A stretch of DNA of 62,000 nt from Cryptomeria japonica (lineage: Eukaryota > Streptophyta > Pinopsida > Cupressales > Cupressaceae), in assembly GCF_030272615.1 (NCBI RefSeq), contig NC_081405.1, forward strand, positions 472,678,008-472,740,007. Reading direction: 5' to 3'. The position numbers and the translations under genes are program-made. The notes below the pieces were generated by a model. That model searched no databases and was not told the origin of the DNA. It saw nothing but the letters and a program-made list of their open reading frames with translations. The number at the start of each line of letters is the position of its first letter. Positions within the stretch are counted from its first letter, which is position 1. This document shows, piece after piece, positions 33,699 through 46,380 of the stretch.

Positions 33699-34790
33699 AT
33701 GATGAAGAAGGAAGGTCTGAAGTTTAATAGAGAGAACTACAGGATATGGAGTGATAGAATGAAAATTTATATGAAAAGTCTTGGAAGTCAATACTGGGAA
33801 CATGTTGTTACTCAATATGTTGCACCTAGTGGGACTATGTCTGATGATCAAAAGAAAGAGCAACAAGAAAACAATCAAGCACTAGAGGCTATTATCAGTT
33901 CTTTGTCTATTGCATAATATGTTGATGTCCTTGGTCTAGAGACTGCTTATGAGGTATGGAAGAAACTTGAAGAAATCTACGACGGTGATGAGCATGTTAA
34001 GATTGCCAAAGAAGAGAGTCTAAGAGGAAAATTTGATGACATGCGGATGGCTGAAGGTGAAAATATCCAACAGTATGGTCAAAGGATAAAAGAGATAGTC
34101 AGTGAGATCAAGAGTGTTGGTGGTAAAGTTGAAGATGCCACAGTGATTAGTAAGGTGTTGAGAACCCTGCTACCGGTCTACACTATCCGAGTTGCAGCCA
34201 TTCAGGAGTTAAAGTCAATTGATAAAGCTGAGGTAACTCTAGATTACATCATTGGTAAGCTTACAGCTATTGAACTAAATGGTTATGATGGTAGTGCTCA
34301 GAAATCTAAGTCTGCATTTAGAGCTTCTATTTTTAACCCATCTATGAGGAAAAGTAGAGATGTCAGTCACAATTATGAATCTAGATCTAGCAGATAATTT
34401 GATGATGAAGAAAGTCTAGTTGAGATTGAATCATTGTTGGCTAGGCGGTTGCCAAGAGGAACCGGTAAGTACAAAGGTAAATTACCTTTGAAATGCTTTG
34501 CTTGTAACAAGATTGGACATATTGCAACTAACTATCCTAATGGTGACAATAAGAATAAGCGTGAGAAGTTCAAGTACAAAGGCAAAGGAAAAAGAGATTG
34601 TCTTATTGCAGTTGATGGTGGTATCACTGATGAGGAATCTGAGGGTGATGCTAATGAAGACATTGTCTTTGTTGCCATCAAAGAGGAGACATCTGATCAG
34701 AAGGCATTAGTGTCTCACATGGATAGTTCTAATGATTGGATCATTGATAGTGGTTGTTCAAACCACATGACCGGAGCAAATTTCTTTCTC
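33699..34790 (+). pseudogene. Copia-1 gag with zinc knuckle and protease start
   Basis: ATG at 33699 (MMKKEGLKFNRENYRIW) opens a copia Gag of the UBN2 type, with WKKLEEIYDGDEHVKIAKEE and a zinc knuckle CFACNKIGHIATNY whose last Cys is Tyr. It leads in the same frame into the protease motif WIIDSGCSNHMTG near 34738-34780. Nonsense codons occur near 33916 and 34395, and the frame is lost after 34793. Confidence 0.88.
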
Positions 34791-34793
34791 TAA

Positions 34794-36090
34794 AGGAATT
34801 TGATGGAGGAGTCGTGCGATTCGGTAAAAACTCACCCTGCATGGTAAAATGTAAGGGAACTATTTCTCTTAATGGTAAGAGAAGTGTAGATGATGTCTAC
34901 TAGGTTGAAGGATTAAAGCACAATCTTTTGAGTGTTGCACAACTCAATGATAGAGGTTATCCATTGGAGTTTAAGAATGGAATTTGCAAAATCTATGGGA
35001 GCAAAGGTGAACTGATTGCAACCAGCAAGAAGACAGAAGGTAACCTGTTTCACTTGAATCCTAAAGTCAACAAATGTTTAATTGCTAAGATAGATGATAG
35101 TTGGCTTTGGCATAGGAGATTTTGACATATAAATTTTGATAACATTGTTAAGGTTAGTAAGTCCAAGTCAGTGAGAGGGTTGGCTTACTTGGACAAACCG
35201 GTTAATGCTCTGTGTAAGGAATGTCAGTTGGGAAAGATGACAACCTCAACTTTCAAGAGCAATTCCTTTTTAGCATAACATTTGTTAGATCTGGTTCATA
35301 CAGATCTCTGTGGACCTATAAGGACTAAAAGTATTCAAGGTGATAGATATTTTATGATTCTCACTGATGATTTCTCAAGGATGATGTGGGTCACATTCCT
35401 GAAGGATAAGTCAGAAGCTTTTGGTAAGTTCAAGGCATTCAGGGCCTTAGCTGAGAAGGAGAGTGGCAAAAAGATAAAGTGTATGAGGACAGATCAAGGA
35501 GTTGAATTTACTTCTGAGGAATTCACTAGATATTGTGAAGAAACTAGTATCAAAAGGCAACTTTTTGCAACGAGGACACCACAACAGAATGGTATTGCAG
35601 AGAGGAACAACAGGTCAGTTGTTGAAGCTGCTAGAATGATGTTGATACAAGGAGGTGTAGCAAAGAATTTCTGGAGAGAAGCTATCAGTACAACTGTCTA
35701 CACTATGAACCAGATACTGGTAAAAAGAGGTAAGGATAAGACTCCTTATGAATACTGGTATGGTAGATCACCTAATGTCAGTTATTTTAAGATATTTGGC
35801 AATAAATGTTTTATTGAGAGAGGTGACTATGTTAGCAAGTTTGAGGCTAAGAGTGATGAAGGTAAATTTCTTGGTTACTCCACCAAGAGTAAGGCCTACA
35901 AATGTTACAAGAACCAAACTCAGAGAATCATTGAAAGTGTTGATGTTCGAGTGAATGAGAATCTTGAAGTCTCAAAGGAAACTAGTATGGAGAAAAAGGA
36001 AGAAGATCCTTGCATTCTTTTTTTGGAGCCAAAACCGGTGAAACCTAAAACTCATGGTAAAGAGAATGTTGATGTGCCAGTCCAACCAAA
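34794..36090 (+). pseudogene. Copia-1 integrase region
   Basis: In a second frame come LSVAQLNDRGY, WLWHRRF*HINFDNIVK with CKECQLGK (the HHCC zinc-binding part, broken by a stop), then the catalytic core. DLVHTDLCGP gives the first Asp, MRTDQGVEFTSEEF the second, and RTPQQNGIAERNN the Glu region. The core frame 35282-36094 is intact over 270 codons. The family function is insertion of the cDNA into the genome. Confidence 0.9.
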
Positions 36091-37275
36091 ATAGGTAGAA
36101 TCAAAAGATGATGATGATAATGAAGAAGAGCCTGAAGCTAATCATCATGTTATTCCGAGGTATGTGAGACTCAATCATAATCCTAACTAGATTATTGGAG
36201 ATAAAGATGCTGGAGTGCTAACTAGAAGAAGAATCATAGATAATTCTTGCATGATCTCCACTATTGAGCCTAAAAATGCTAAGGAAGCATTTAGAGATGA
36301 TCATTGGATCAAAGCTATTGAGGAGGAGCTTAATCAAATTGAGAAGAACAACACATGGACCCTGGTACCTAGACCGCTGAATAAAAATGTGATAGGTACT
36401 AAATAGGTGTTCAGGAACAAACTAAATGAAGATGGAGTAGTAGTTTGAAACAAGGATAGATTGGTTTGCAAAGGTTATGCACAGGAAGAAGAAGAAGACT
36501 ATGGTGAGACTTTTGCACCAATTTCTAGACTTGAAGGTGTCAGGACTTTACCTGCTTTTGCAGCACATAAAGGGATTCAAAGTATATCAGATGGATGTGA
36601 AGTCAACATTTCTAGATGGGATACTAGAAGAAGAAGTATACATTGAGCAGCCAGATGGTTATACTTTGACTGATGATAAAGATATCGTATGTAAACTGCA
36701 CAAAGCAATATATGGTTTGAAGCAAGCACCGAGAGCATGGTATGAGAGGCTACATTCACACTTGATAAAGATAGGTTTTTAGAGAACCAGTGAAGACAAC
36801 AACATGTATCTCAAATTAGAAGGAGATAAGATACTGGTGAGTGAAGTGTTTGTAGATGATATCATATTTGGAGGAAATTATGACATGAGCAATGACTTTG
36901 CAAATGAAATGAAAAATGAGTTTGAAATGTCTCTAGTGGGAGAGATAAAAAATTTCATAGGCTTTTAAATTCAGCAGATGAAGAGTGGTATTTTTATCAC
37001 ATAGTCTACATATGTGAAAGAGGTGTTAAGCACATTTTGTATGAGTGACTGCAAAGTAGTTGGGACACCAATGGTTACAGGTTGTAAACTGTCCAAGGAA
37101 GATGAAGCAAAACCTATTGATTAAAAGGAGTACAGGTCAATGATAGGGAAGTTTCACCATGTTGTTCATAGAAGATCAGATATAGCTCACGAAGTTGGTC
37201 TAGTTGCTAGATTTCAGAAGAATCAGAAAGAAACACACCTGATAGCAACCAAGAGAATATTCAAATATTTGAAAT
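36091..37275 (+). pseudogene. Copia-1 reverse transcriptase, cut by Copia-2
   Basis: [28 protein letters not shown] and NKNVIGTK lead into [32 protein letters not shown] and FVDDIIFGG (catalytic Asp pair kept). A frame change lies near 36550 and stops near 36404, 36448, 36779, 36966 and others. It ends at KRIFKYLK, where Copia-2 is inserted. Confidence 0.9.
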
Positions 37276-37776
37276 TGTTGGTGTAAATAATTATTCATCT
37301 TGGATATTATTACACTATACTTAAGTTTACTTAGGAAATGCATTTCATAGTAGTTTGCGTATGTGACACTTGGGTGTTTGTGCCACATTGGGATAGTGTG
37401 TATAGGAGAAATTCCACCTTTTATGGTGTTGATATTGTAACTACTTTATCATATCCACTTATTGTGGAGTGATGATTCCACCTTCGGTGGGTGATCCACC
37501 TCATGTGGAATATTTTATTGTTTCTCCTACCTACCCACACCTATTTCCTACCTACCCTTGTTTCTTATTGAGCTACATGTCATGTTTGTGTGCTCACATA
37601 TCCCTAGCCTTGCCTATATAAGCAAGTTCATATTCATTGTATGTAATTAAAAAAATGCTTGAAGATCTAGTTGATCATATTTTACATCTTGATAGAATAC
37701 AGTTTATTCCTATCATATATTTTGTTCTCTCTTATTTGTGCTTTCCATTGCCTCTTGATCTTGACAAAATCTTGCA
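37276..37776 (+). repeat. 5' LTR of Copia-2
   Basis: TGTTGGTGTAAATAATTATTC start and TTGCA end. A TATA box CTATATAAG lies at about 37614. Several short hairpins occur, such as CCACCTTCGGTGG near 37480. Confidence 0.92.
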
Positions 37777-37788
37777 TGGTATCAGAGC
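37777..37788 (+). other. primer-binding site of Copia-2
   Basis: TGGTATCAGAGC abuts the LTR, an exact initiator methionine tRNA primer site. The following 800 bp (37789-38591) is an untranslated leader without recognisable features. Confidence 0.92.
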
Positions 37789-38591
37789 CATTAGATTGTC
37801 ATTGGTTTGCTAATTGAGAGAAATTTGATGCTATTTGGGGTTGTGTATTTTGGAGCTTTCTATTGCAGGTTATTATTGAAGCTTGATGGGTCAAATCTGA
37901 GGTCACCATTGGATTGAAGAGGTCCAAGAAAGTCATTTTTGCCTTTTGTTTCATCCAAATCGGACTTCAGAGGCCAAATCTAGAGGCATTTGAAGTTTGA
38001 AGCCGCAACGGAAATTTGCCAGCAATTATAATTTTGTAGGCAATTTTCAAATAGCAATATCTCACTCATCCGAACTCATTTTTTCAAGCAATTTTTTTTG
38101 TTTTAGGGTAGAATTTCATCATCTATACAATGGTGCAAGATTTTTCTGATTTTCGGATACAAGTTTTTTGGAAATCATGAAATCTCGATTTTTACAACTT
38201 TGCAGGCTTCATTTGGGCTCATATGGACTCCTTTTCAGGTGCCATGTTTTTTAAAGTGCACAATTTTTCATCTACTTTCATAATCAGCTACCAGTTTTTA
38301 GCAATTTTGGGTAGAAATTGTACTTTCATCATATGGTCTTATTTGGCCAATTTGGCATTTGTATTGCATAGATCTATCTTTTTGATCTTTTGCTTTGTAG
38401 TTCTCAACCTATTGGGGTAGTTGTAAAACAAAATCAGAAGTCCACCTTGCCATTTTTTGCAAGTGGCCTATTGTACACGCACTACATATAAAGTGCCAAA
38501 ATCATCATTTTTGGGGGGGTAATTTGATTGAGTGAATTTGGAGGGTGTCTCTTGTGCTTTTGTGCTCTTGTGTTCCTTCCTTTTTGCTGCT

Positions 38592-40883
38592 ATGGGTTCT
38601 TCTAAGTTTCCTCTATTAACTCCTCATAATTATGCTACTTGGAAAATTGATGCATGGAGTAAACTTATGGAAAAATGACTAACTCATTATATTGATGGAA
38701 CTATTGTTGCTCCTGCTGATCCTAAGGTTGATCCAGTTGGTCACTTGGATTGGCTCACTAAAAATATCATGGCAATTGATACCTTAAGAATGTATGTAGC
38801 AAACGATCTCATTTTTCATATTGAGAAGTGTACTCTAATCAAGGATGCTTGGTAAAAGTTTCAAGACTTGTATGGTCAAGTTGATGAGATTAGGGGATAT
38901 CAAATTGATAGTGATCTCACCATGTTAGATCCCAAGAACTTTGATGCTATACAAGATTATGTCACTAAGGCAAATGAGTTGAGGGCACAACTCAAGGATT
39001 GTGGCATTGATAAGAAGGATACTCAATTGATCTTCAACTTGATGGGAAAGCTTCCACAAGAATATGCAACATTTGGTTCTAGTTTGCAAACCCATAGGAT
39101 GACAATGGGTTCAAGATACACAATGCCTACATTTGATGCTTTCACTAAAATGTTGATGATGGAACAAACTAATTTGATAAGCATGGGAATTCTTAAGGCT
39201 TCTAAGTCTCAAGCATTAGTGGCAAATCAAGGGAACAAAGGAAATCAAGAAAATGACAACTCAAACAAGAAGAAATGGCAATCAAAGCCTAAGTTGGACA
39301 AAGCATCATCCTCTCCACAACAAGGAGATTCATCCTCTTCCAAGAGGGATAACTCACCAAAGAGGGAGAGACCTACTTATGCCTATTGTAAAAATTTTGG
39401 TCATGAAGAGCATCGTTGCCATTCTAAGAAGATTGATAAGCTCACACATATCCTCAAAAAGCATAGTATTGATTTTCCCAATGTCTACAAGAAGGATGAT
39501 TCATCAACTTCCACTTCCACACATTCAAAAGGAAAAGGGAAAGCATTCATGGCTTCTACAAGTGGGAAGACTCACTCTTTTGGGACAAGAAAAGGAAAAT
39601 CTCTTTGTGCTACTACCAGTCATGATTCAAAGAGATGGCTTCTAGATTCAGGGGCTTCTCATCATATGGCATCTTCACAATCTATGTTCTCTACATTTGA
39701 GCCTTGCACCATGCTGTAGATTTTGATGGGCAATCATACATACATGGATGTGATTGGGAAAGGATCTATTGACATTGGGGATAACTCCTTCAATGATGTG
39801 TTGTGTGTACCCCACTTGACAAACAATCTCCTTTCCATCTATCAAATCACACATGACGCAACTAAGAGAGTTGTGGAGTTCACACTTGAGTCAGTTTTTA
39901 TTAGAGACTTGGAGACTAGAGCTATTATTGCGACTGGAGTGGTTGATCATGCATCTCGGTTATACTCCTTTTTAGATTTTGTTGATGATGATGAATTCAC
40001 ATTTGATGATTCTACACATGATGATCACACTTCTTGTGATGGTTCAGATTTTGAGGAGAACTTTGGGCACTTGAACATGGGGATTCTCACATGTGACCTT
40101 GTTCTTGAGCCTTGTATTTCATCTCCTCATATTGATATCACATCACCTATTGTACCTGATGATGCAGATAGTGCGGTAGTTTTTCCTTTATGTGATTTAG
40201 TGCAGTAGGATATTCATTGTCTTCCAACTTCAAATTCATGGGATGATTACTTGACAGACATTGCAGGTTTGTTTGTGGAATCCTACATTACAGTTTTGGG
40301 AGACATCATTGATGACATTCATCTTCTCTTTGATGAAGATTATCCTTCTTTGATTGTTGTGAGGGCACACTCTAACCCTCTTGTTCATTATCTACATGAT
40401 CATTCTTTTGAGGTTTACATGATTGTGGATACTTATCTACAACAGTTGGAGGAGGTCTCTTTATCTTTTGAGGAGACATGTGAGTCTTTGGGACATGTTC
40501 TACATCCATCTCCACTAGATCTTGGAGTACCTTTTTCATCAGTGTGGCACTGTTTACCACCTTTGGAGGGGGTATCTTTCAGCATCGACATGGGGACACT
40601 TGAGCAGTTTTCAGAGATTCCATTCGTCATGAGTTTTTTTAATACATCTTCCCTTCATGATTGGGGAGACTTCATGGATACACCTTTGGTTTTGTTTCTT
40701 CCTAAGGGGAGGAATGTTGTTCGACATTTGTGGAGCGGTTTCTTCATACATCAAGCTTCTATCATTGGTGCAAATTCCACATTGAGGGGGGGCTTCCTAG
40801 TCTCTCTTCTTCTTCTTCTTCTTCTCTCATATGGGGGGGACTTTTTCCTCACATGGGATTTTGTCCTTCACATACCTCTATGA
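38592..40883 (+). pseudogene. Copia-2 Gag-protease-X single frame (763 codons)
   Basis: ATG at 38592 (MGSSKFPLLTPHNYATWK) starts one frame kept to TGA at 40883 with only four nonsense codons (38676, 38853, 39717, 40206) and no frameshift. Residues 1-260 are a copia Gag (WLTKNIMAIDTL, MLDPKNFDAIQDYVTKANEL, LPQEYATF). A zinc knuckle near residue 265 has Tyr for the first Cys (YAYCKNFGHEEHRC). The protease motif WLLDSGASHHM is at about 347-357, followed by the usual pre-integrase text (VLCVPHLTNNLLS). From about residue 465 the sequence is acidic and unfamiliar to the end (X region, about 300 residues) where integrase should start. The retained frame suggests that X was translated. Confidence 0.8.
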
Positions 40884-41106
40884 GAGTTCTTTGTATCTAG
40901 TTTTCATCTCTCTTTTGGGGGAGGGTTTTTTCCCATTGGGTTTTTCTCTCTTTCCCCACTTTGTGAGAGATTTCATTGCATTGGTTTGCATGCATTTGCA
41001 TTTGTACATGGGTACCTAACATGGCCTGGTAGCTAGGACCCATCTTGCATTGCTTAGTTGCATTGTAGACTTAAGTGCATTCCCCTAAGTTGCACTTAAG
41101 GGGGAG
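40884..41106 (+). other. 3' untranslated region and polypurine tract of Copia-2
   Basis: T- and G-rich leader into AAGGGGGAG (41098-41106) immediately before the 3' LTR. Confidence 0.75.
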
Positions 41107-41605
41107 TGTTGGTGTAAATAATTATTCATCTTGGATATTATTACACTATACTTAAATTTACTTAGGAAATACTTTTCATAGTAGTTTGGGTATGAGACAC
41201 TTGGGTGTTTATGCCACATTGGGATAGTGTGTGTAGGAGAAATTCCACCTTTTATGATGTTGATCTTGTAACTACTTTATCATATCCACTTATTGTGGAG
41301 TTATAATTCCACCTTCGGTGGGTGATCCACCTCATGTGGAATATTATATTATTTCTCCTACCTACCCACACCTATTTCCTACCTACCCTTGATTCTTATT
41401 GAGCCACATGTCATGTTTGTGTGCTCACATATCCCTAGCCTTGCCTATATAAGTAAGTTCATATTCATTGTATGTAATTAAAAAAATGCTTGATGATCCA
41501 GTTGATCATATTTTACATCTTGATAGAATACAGTTTATTCCTATTATAGATTTTGTTCTCTCTTATTTGTGTTTTCCATTGCCTCTTGATCTTGGCAAAA
41601 TCTCA
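41107..41605 (+). repeat. 3' LTR of Copia-2
   Basis: 499 bp, closely similar to 37276-37776, with the same TATA box (about 41446) and hairpins. Confidence 0.92.
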
Positions 41606-42139
41606 TAGAAAGGTACTATTGACTATGGTTTATGGTATCCATATGCAGGTAACTTTGATTTGAAGGTGTATACAGATGTAGACTAGGCAGGTAATGTTGA
41701 TGATAGAAAAAGAACAATCGATGGAGCTTTCTTTCTTGGAGGAAGGCTTGTATCTTGGAGTAGCAAGAAGCCAAGTTGCATATCTCAGTCTACTACTGAA
41801 GCTGAGAATGTTGTAGCTTATATGAACTGTACCCAAGCTATCTAAATGAAACACATTTTGGAGGGATTCAAGATAGAGTTTATTGAACCGGTAAAGATCT
41901 TATGTGACAACACCAATGCCATAAATATTTCAAATAATCCGATGATGCATGCTAGGACCAAGCATATTGAATTGAAGTATCATTTATTGAGAGAAAACAT
42001 GTAGAGTAAAGATGTGATATTGGAGCATGTTTCTACCAAGGAGCAACTTGCATATATCTTTACTAAACCTCTGCCTAAGACTAATTTTGAGTATCTTAGA
42101 GGTCAGCTAGGGGTTGTACCCCTACATGAGGTCAATTGA
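41606..42139 (+). pseudogene. Copia-1 RNase H, continuation after Copia-2
   Basis: TIDYGLWYPYAGNFDLKVYT, a stop in the DxDWAG motif, SWSSKKPSCISQSTTEAE, ILCDNTNAI, ARTKHIELKYH and TKPLPKTNFEYLRGQLG are the standard copia RNase H signature. It ends at TGA 42137-42139 and resumes the frame broken at 37275. Confidence 0.88.
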
Positions 42140-42424
42140 GCATTATGTAGGTACATCAGTTCTAGAGCTACTTGCAAAATTTAACAGCTGGATTGGTGTA
42201 GAGTGGAAGTTATTCCATAGGGGGAGCATCAGATTATAGGTTGATGATGTTGAACAATGAAGTTTGACATTGCATGTTTTACTTTCACTTTGGTATTGCT
42301 GTCAAAGGGAGAGAAGAACTATAAGACTATGAGGAGTATTGAATGATTGTGGTAAAATATAAACTAGGATTCCTATACACATCATCACAATCAAGGGTAT
42401 TGGTATTTGTATTACCATCAATGC

Positions 42425-42437
42425 CAAAGGGGGAGAT
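42425..42437 (+). other. polypurine tract of Copia-1
   Basis: CAAAGGGGGAGAT before the 3' LTR. The 285 bp from the RNase H stop to here is untranslated. Confidence 0.85.
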
Positions 42438-43898
42438 TGTTGGCATTTGCTTGAAGATTGCATTAATGATATGTTATATTGTCATTGATGTCAATCAACT
42501 GGTTATTATGATGTTATGTTATAATGTTATAATGATGTTGTTAATGTTGACTTGAACCGGTAGGAAAAGCTAGAAGGAAGAGCTAGCAAAGGGTAATGCA
42601 ACCGGTAGGAGAGTTTGTATTGGAAATCGGTAAAGGGAGAGTTGAACTGGTAACCCTACTTGCAGATGAATTCCAAACCCTAACCGATGAAGTTGAAGCA
42701 GATTATGATCAAATGGTGATCGAAAAAGATTATGACATGTATGCATGTTGAATGAGGAATGTTTTAAATGATTCATGACATGTAGAGATAACAATTTTTG
42801 TCTTGGGAATGAGAAATTTTATTGCATGTAATGCAAACCGCGTGATGAGTTACAGAGTTCGATGAAGCGGTGATCAAGGAGCAGTCAAGGATATTTTGAA
42901 TGATGTGCATTGATTTTTATGTAATTTGCTATGTAATCCAATGGTCATACTTGAACTGATTTGTTTGTAATCTTTATGATATGTTTAGGTTTGTGATGTC
43001 TTACCGACCTGTTGATTTGTTTATAAGGTCGATGAGTTGTTTTGTTTAAGTGTTGGAAAACTTGTAGTTGAGAGTGAGAGAGTGGTTGCTAAACCTAATA
43101 ATGTATCTACAGTATGTGTAATGGCAGATAAGAGCATGAAAAGGATCTGAACAAGAAAGTGTAGTGCTATTCAAACATATCAACAAACTCTTGTTGTTTT
43201 CTAACAGTTAACACAGTTAAATCCTCTAACCGGGTAAGCTCTAACATGATTCATTATTCAAATCCTCTAACTAGGTGATCCATTAGCTTGGATTCTAAAT
43301 CCTCTACTGAGGTTACTCCTAATAGGGTATTTCTTTTAATAAGGCATTATAGTCAATCCCTTAACCGAGTGGTCCCTAACACGATATCTGTTCTTAACAG
43401 GACTTTTTGTAAAGCTTTAACAGGCCAGGCTTCTAACAGGGAAAATTTCAGAAGAGTTCAGAATAATTGTGGGTATTCATCCCCACCAATGTTTTTTCAA
43501 TTTGGGTTTCCACGTCAAAAATATTGTGTCAAGCGGTGAATGCTTTTGTGGTTATGTTTATTGTTGAATTGCTTAACTGCTAGATCCACTTTGATGTGTT
43601 ATGACAACCGACAACAATTTGAAATATGTTCTAACTGATGTCAATAAAGTATTTGAATGGTTAAGATAAAAGGTTTTATGAGTTTCAAGTTCTTTTACTG
43701 TTAATCTGATATAACAGTCAACCAGTTTATCTTATCAGTATTATTGCATTTGAAGTTCAGTGTTGAAACCAGTCAGTTTAGAGTTTGTCTTGAGAGGTTG
43801 ATTTTGAGTTTGGTGAAAGTCAATAAAGTTTTCTATCTACTAATTCACCCCCCCCTCTCATTAGTTGACTGGGTCCTTATTCTTTCATCATACCATCA
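42438..43898 (+). repeat. 3' LTR of Copia-1
   Basis: 1461 bp, TGTTGGCATTTGC to CATACCATCA, matching 32173-33628. CCGGT follows as target duplication. Confidence 0.92.
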
Positions 43899-44656
43899 CC
43901 GGTTACTAGACTTGAAGTTGGTAGGCTGTTGCTTGCTTATGCTACTTATAAATATTTCAAGCTATATCAAATGGATGTCCAATCTGCCTTTTTGAATGGT
44001 GATCTTGAAGAGGAATTTTATATTGAGAAACCTGATGGATTCTCACTGTTAGATGATGGAGACATGGTATGTAAGCTGAAGAAAGCTCTATGGATTGAAA
44101 CAAGGCCCTAGAGCCTAGTATGCTAGACTGGATAAGTATTTTTTGAAATTGGGATTTAGTAAAGGCACTAATGACAACAATTTGTATTTCAAAATTGAGA
44201 ATGATAACATCCTGATTGTTGAAGTCTTTGTTGATGACATCATCTTTGGAGGTGATGATGACTTTAGCATGAAGTTTTCCAGTGATATGCAGAAGGAATT
44301 TGAGATGTCTATGATTGGTGATGAAATTTTTCTTAGGTTTTCAAATTGCATAGACTAGAAAAGGTATATTCATATCACAAACCAAGTATGTGAAGGAATT
44401 GCTAAAGAAGTTTGGGTTAGATGACTCCAAATCGGTTGGAACTCCTATGGTGACTGGTTATAAATTGTCTAAGAATGATGAATATCCTAAAGCTAATTTG
44501 AGTTTATATAGATCTATGGCTGGTGGACCTCTATATCTTACTCAGACTAGACCAAACATTATACATGTTGTGTACATGGCTAATAGATATCAAGCTGATC
44601 CGAAAGAGAGTCATGTCACTGTTGTTAAGAGGATATTTAGATATCTGATGATGAAA
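43899..44656 (+). pseudogene. Copia-0 reverse transcriptase fragment (second half)
   Basis: Continues the frame lost at 32172: [69 protein letters not shown] and LYLTQTRPNI, ending at VKRIFRYL. The [11 protein letters not shown] motif is damaged (ALWIETRP*). The RNase H part is missing because unrelated sequence starts at about 44657. Confidence 0.88.
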
Positions 44657-45690
44657 ATCTTGGTAGGTTGTTTAATTGTGTCCTCTGGATGTTTCTCTTG
44701 CTATTCATAAGGTGGTGGGTAGGTGGTGGTTGGTGGAAAACACAAATGTTTTTCTTGTTGAAGTGGCTTCTCAGTTTGTTACTATTTGCATGGATTTGCT
44801 TATGGATACTGCTTTGGTTCAGGTAATATAAGACACATTCCTGCACTCCTCTTTCTATTCTGCTCTTGATTTGGATAGTGCTTTGTCTTCTTATCGTTTT
44901 GACTTTGGTGACTTTCCTTATGGTGGTTTTTTATCTCTTCATCAACTTCTATCTAACATTTTTCATGGTGAATTACTTTATGTAATTAGAGGAGGGTTTA
45001 TTTCTGATAATTATGATGATACTATGCTTGATTTTGAAGTATTCTTAGATCATGTGTCGACGGTTACTTTTTCTTCTTCTTTGAATGTTTTTATAGGATT
45101 GCACTTTCTTCTCAAGTCTATGGCTACAATTATGTCTGTCCCAAGCATGGTGGTGCCTTTGCAGGTGATTGCTCATGATGATCATGGTGCAAATGACTCA
45201 TCTAATAATGTGGTCTCGTCTCCTCCAGATGTGGGACCTAGCGAATGGTTTATTTTTCCTTGATGGTTTTATTGCTCGGATCTTTTGATACTACCTGTAC
45301 AGGCCTTTTGTATTTGGCCCCAAATCATTTTCGTATGGGATGGGTTTTTTATTTTGTATCTGGGCTTGGGTTTAGGCAATTTTTTGTCTGGTTGGAGGGG
45401 TTTGGGGTTGAATCACATACTCTCCTTGTACCATCACATTATTATTTGTATGGGTGGGTTTGGATCACTTGTACTCTTTGGGTTGGGTTTCTGCATCTGC
45501 CTACAACAATGCAATTTTGTTTGTCTCCTATAAGTCTCTGGAGAGAGAATTATTTTTTAGGTTTTTGATGAGAAAGACTGGAGGTTTTCTTTTCATGGTT
45601 CTTTCCTACCAGTTCTCTTTGAACTAGGACTGTAAATTTTTTATTATATAATTAATAAAATTTAGTGGTTTCTACCACTTTTATCAAAAA
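44657..45690 (+). mobile_element. possible 5'-truncated LINE 3' end
   Basis: The block starts abruptly inside Copia-0 and ends with TAATAAAATTTAGTGG, CCACTTTTATC and an A-rich tail (TCAAAAAAATAAAAAT). Abrupt 5' truncation plus an A-rich 3' end fits a non-LTR retrotransposon. Before the tail is a T/G-rich 3'UTR-like stretch (TTTGGGTTGGGTTTCTG). A frame at 44871-45263 looks protein-like (FDFGDFPYGGFLSLHQLL) but has no motif I know. I cannot find a convincing target duplication, so this is tentative. Confidence 0.35.

Positions 45691-46380
<690 letters not shown>

Larger units (their letters stand above)
37276..41605 (+). mobile_element. Copia-2: small non-autonomous copia-like element
   Basis: LTRs of 501 and 499 bp (37276-37776, 41107-41605) flank a primer site, one long open frame (38592-40883) and a polypurine tract. 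It splits Copia-1 between KRIFKYLK and TIDYGLWY. The target duplication is blurred (TGAAA on the left, TAGAA/AGAAA on the right). Total 4.3 kb. The frame holds Gag, zinc knuckle and protease but no integrase, reverse transcriptase or RNase H, so the element depended on enzymes from others. It is the youngest insertion in its nest. Confidence 0.9.
32173..43898 (+). mobile_element. Copia-1: complete copia retrotransposon, itself interrupted
   Basis: Direct LTRs (32173-33628, 42438-43898), primer site, gag-pol remains and polypurine tract are all in the right order. Flanks are CTAGT (32168-32172) and CCGGT (43899-43903), a 5-bp duplication in which the CpG of one copy has decayed to TA. It sits in the RT coding sequence of Copia-0. 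Copia-2 (37276-41605) splits its pol between RT and RNase H. Its own length without Copia-2 is about 7.4 kb. Frameshifts and stops make it inactive. Confidence 0.92.

Noticed and set aside
39253-39645. Second frame of 130 codons inside Copia-2
   Set aside because: Shadow of the Gag frame in another phase; the main frame has the zinc knuckle and protease motifs.
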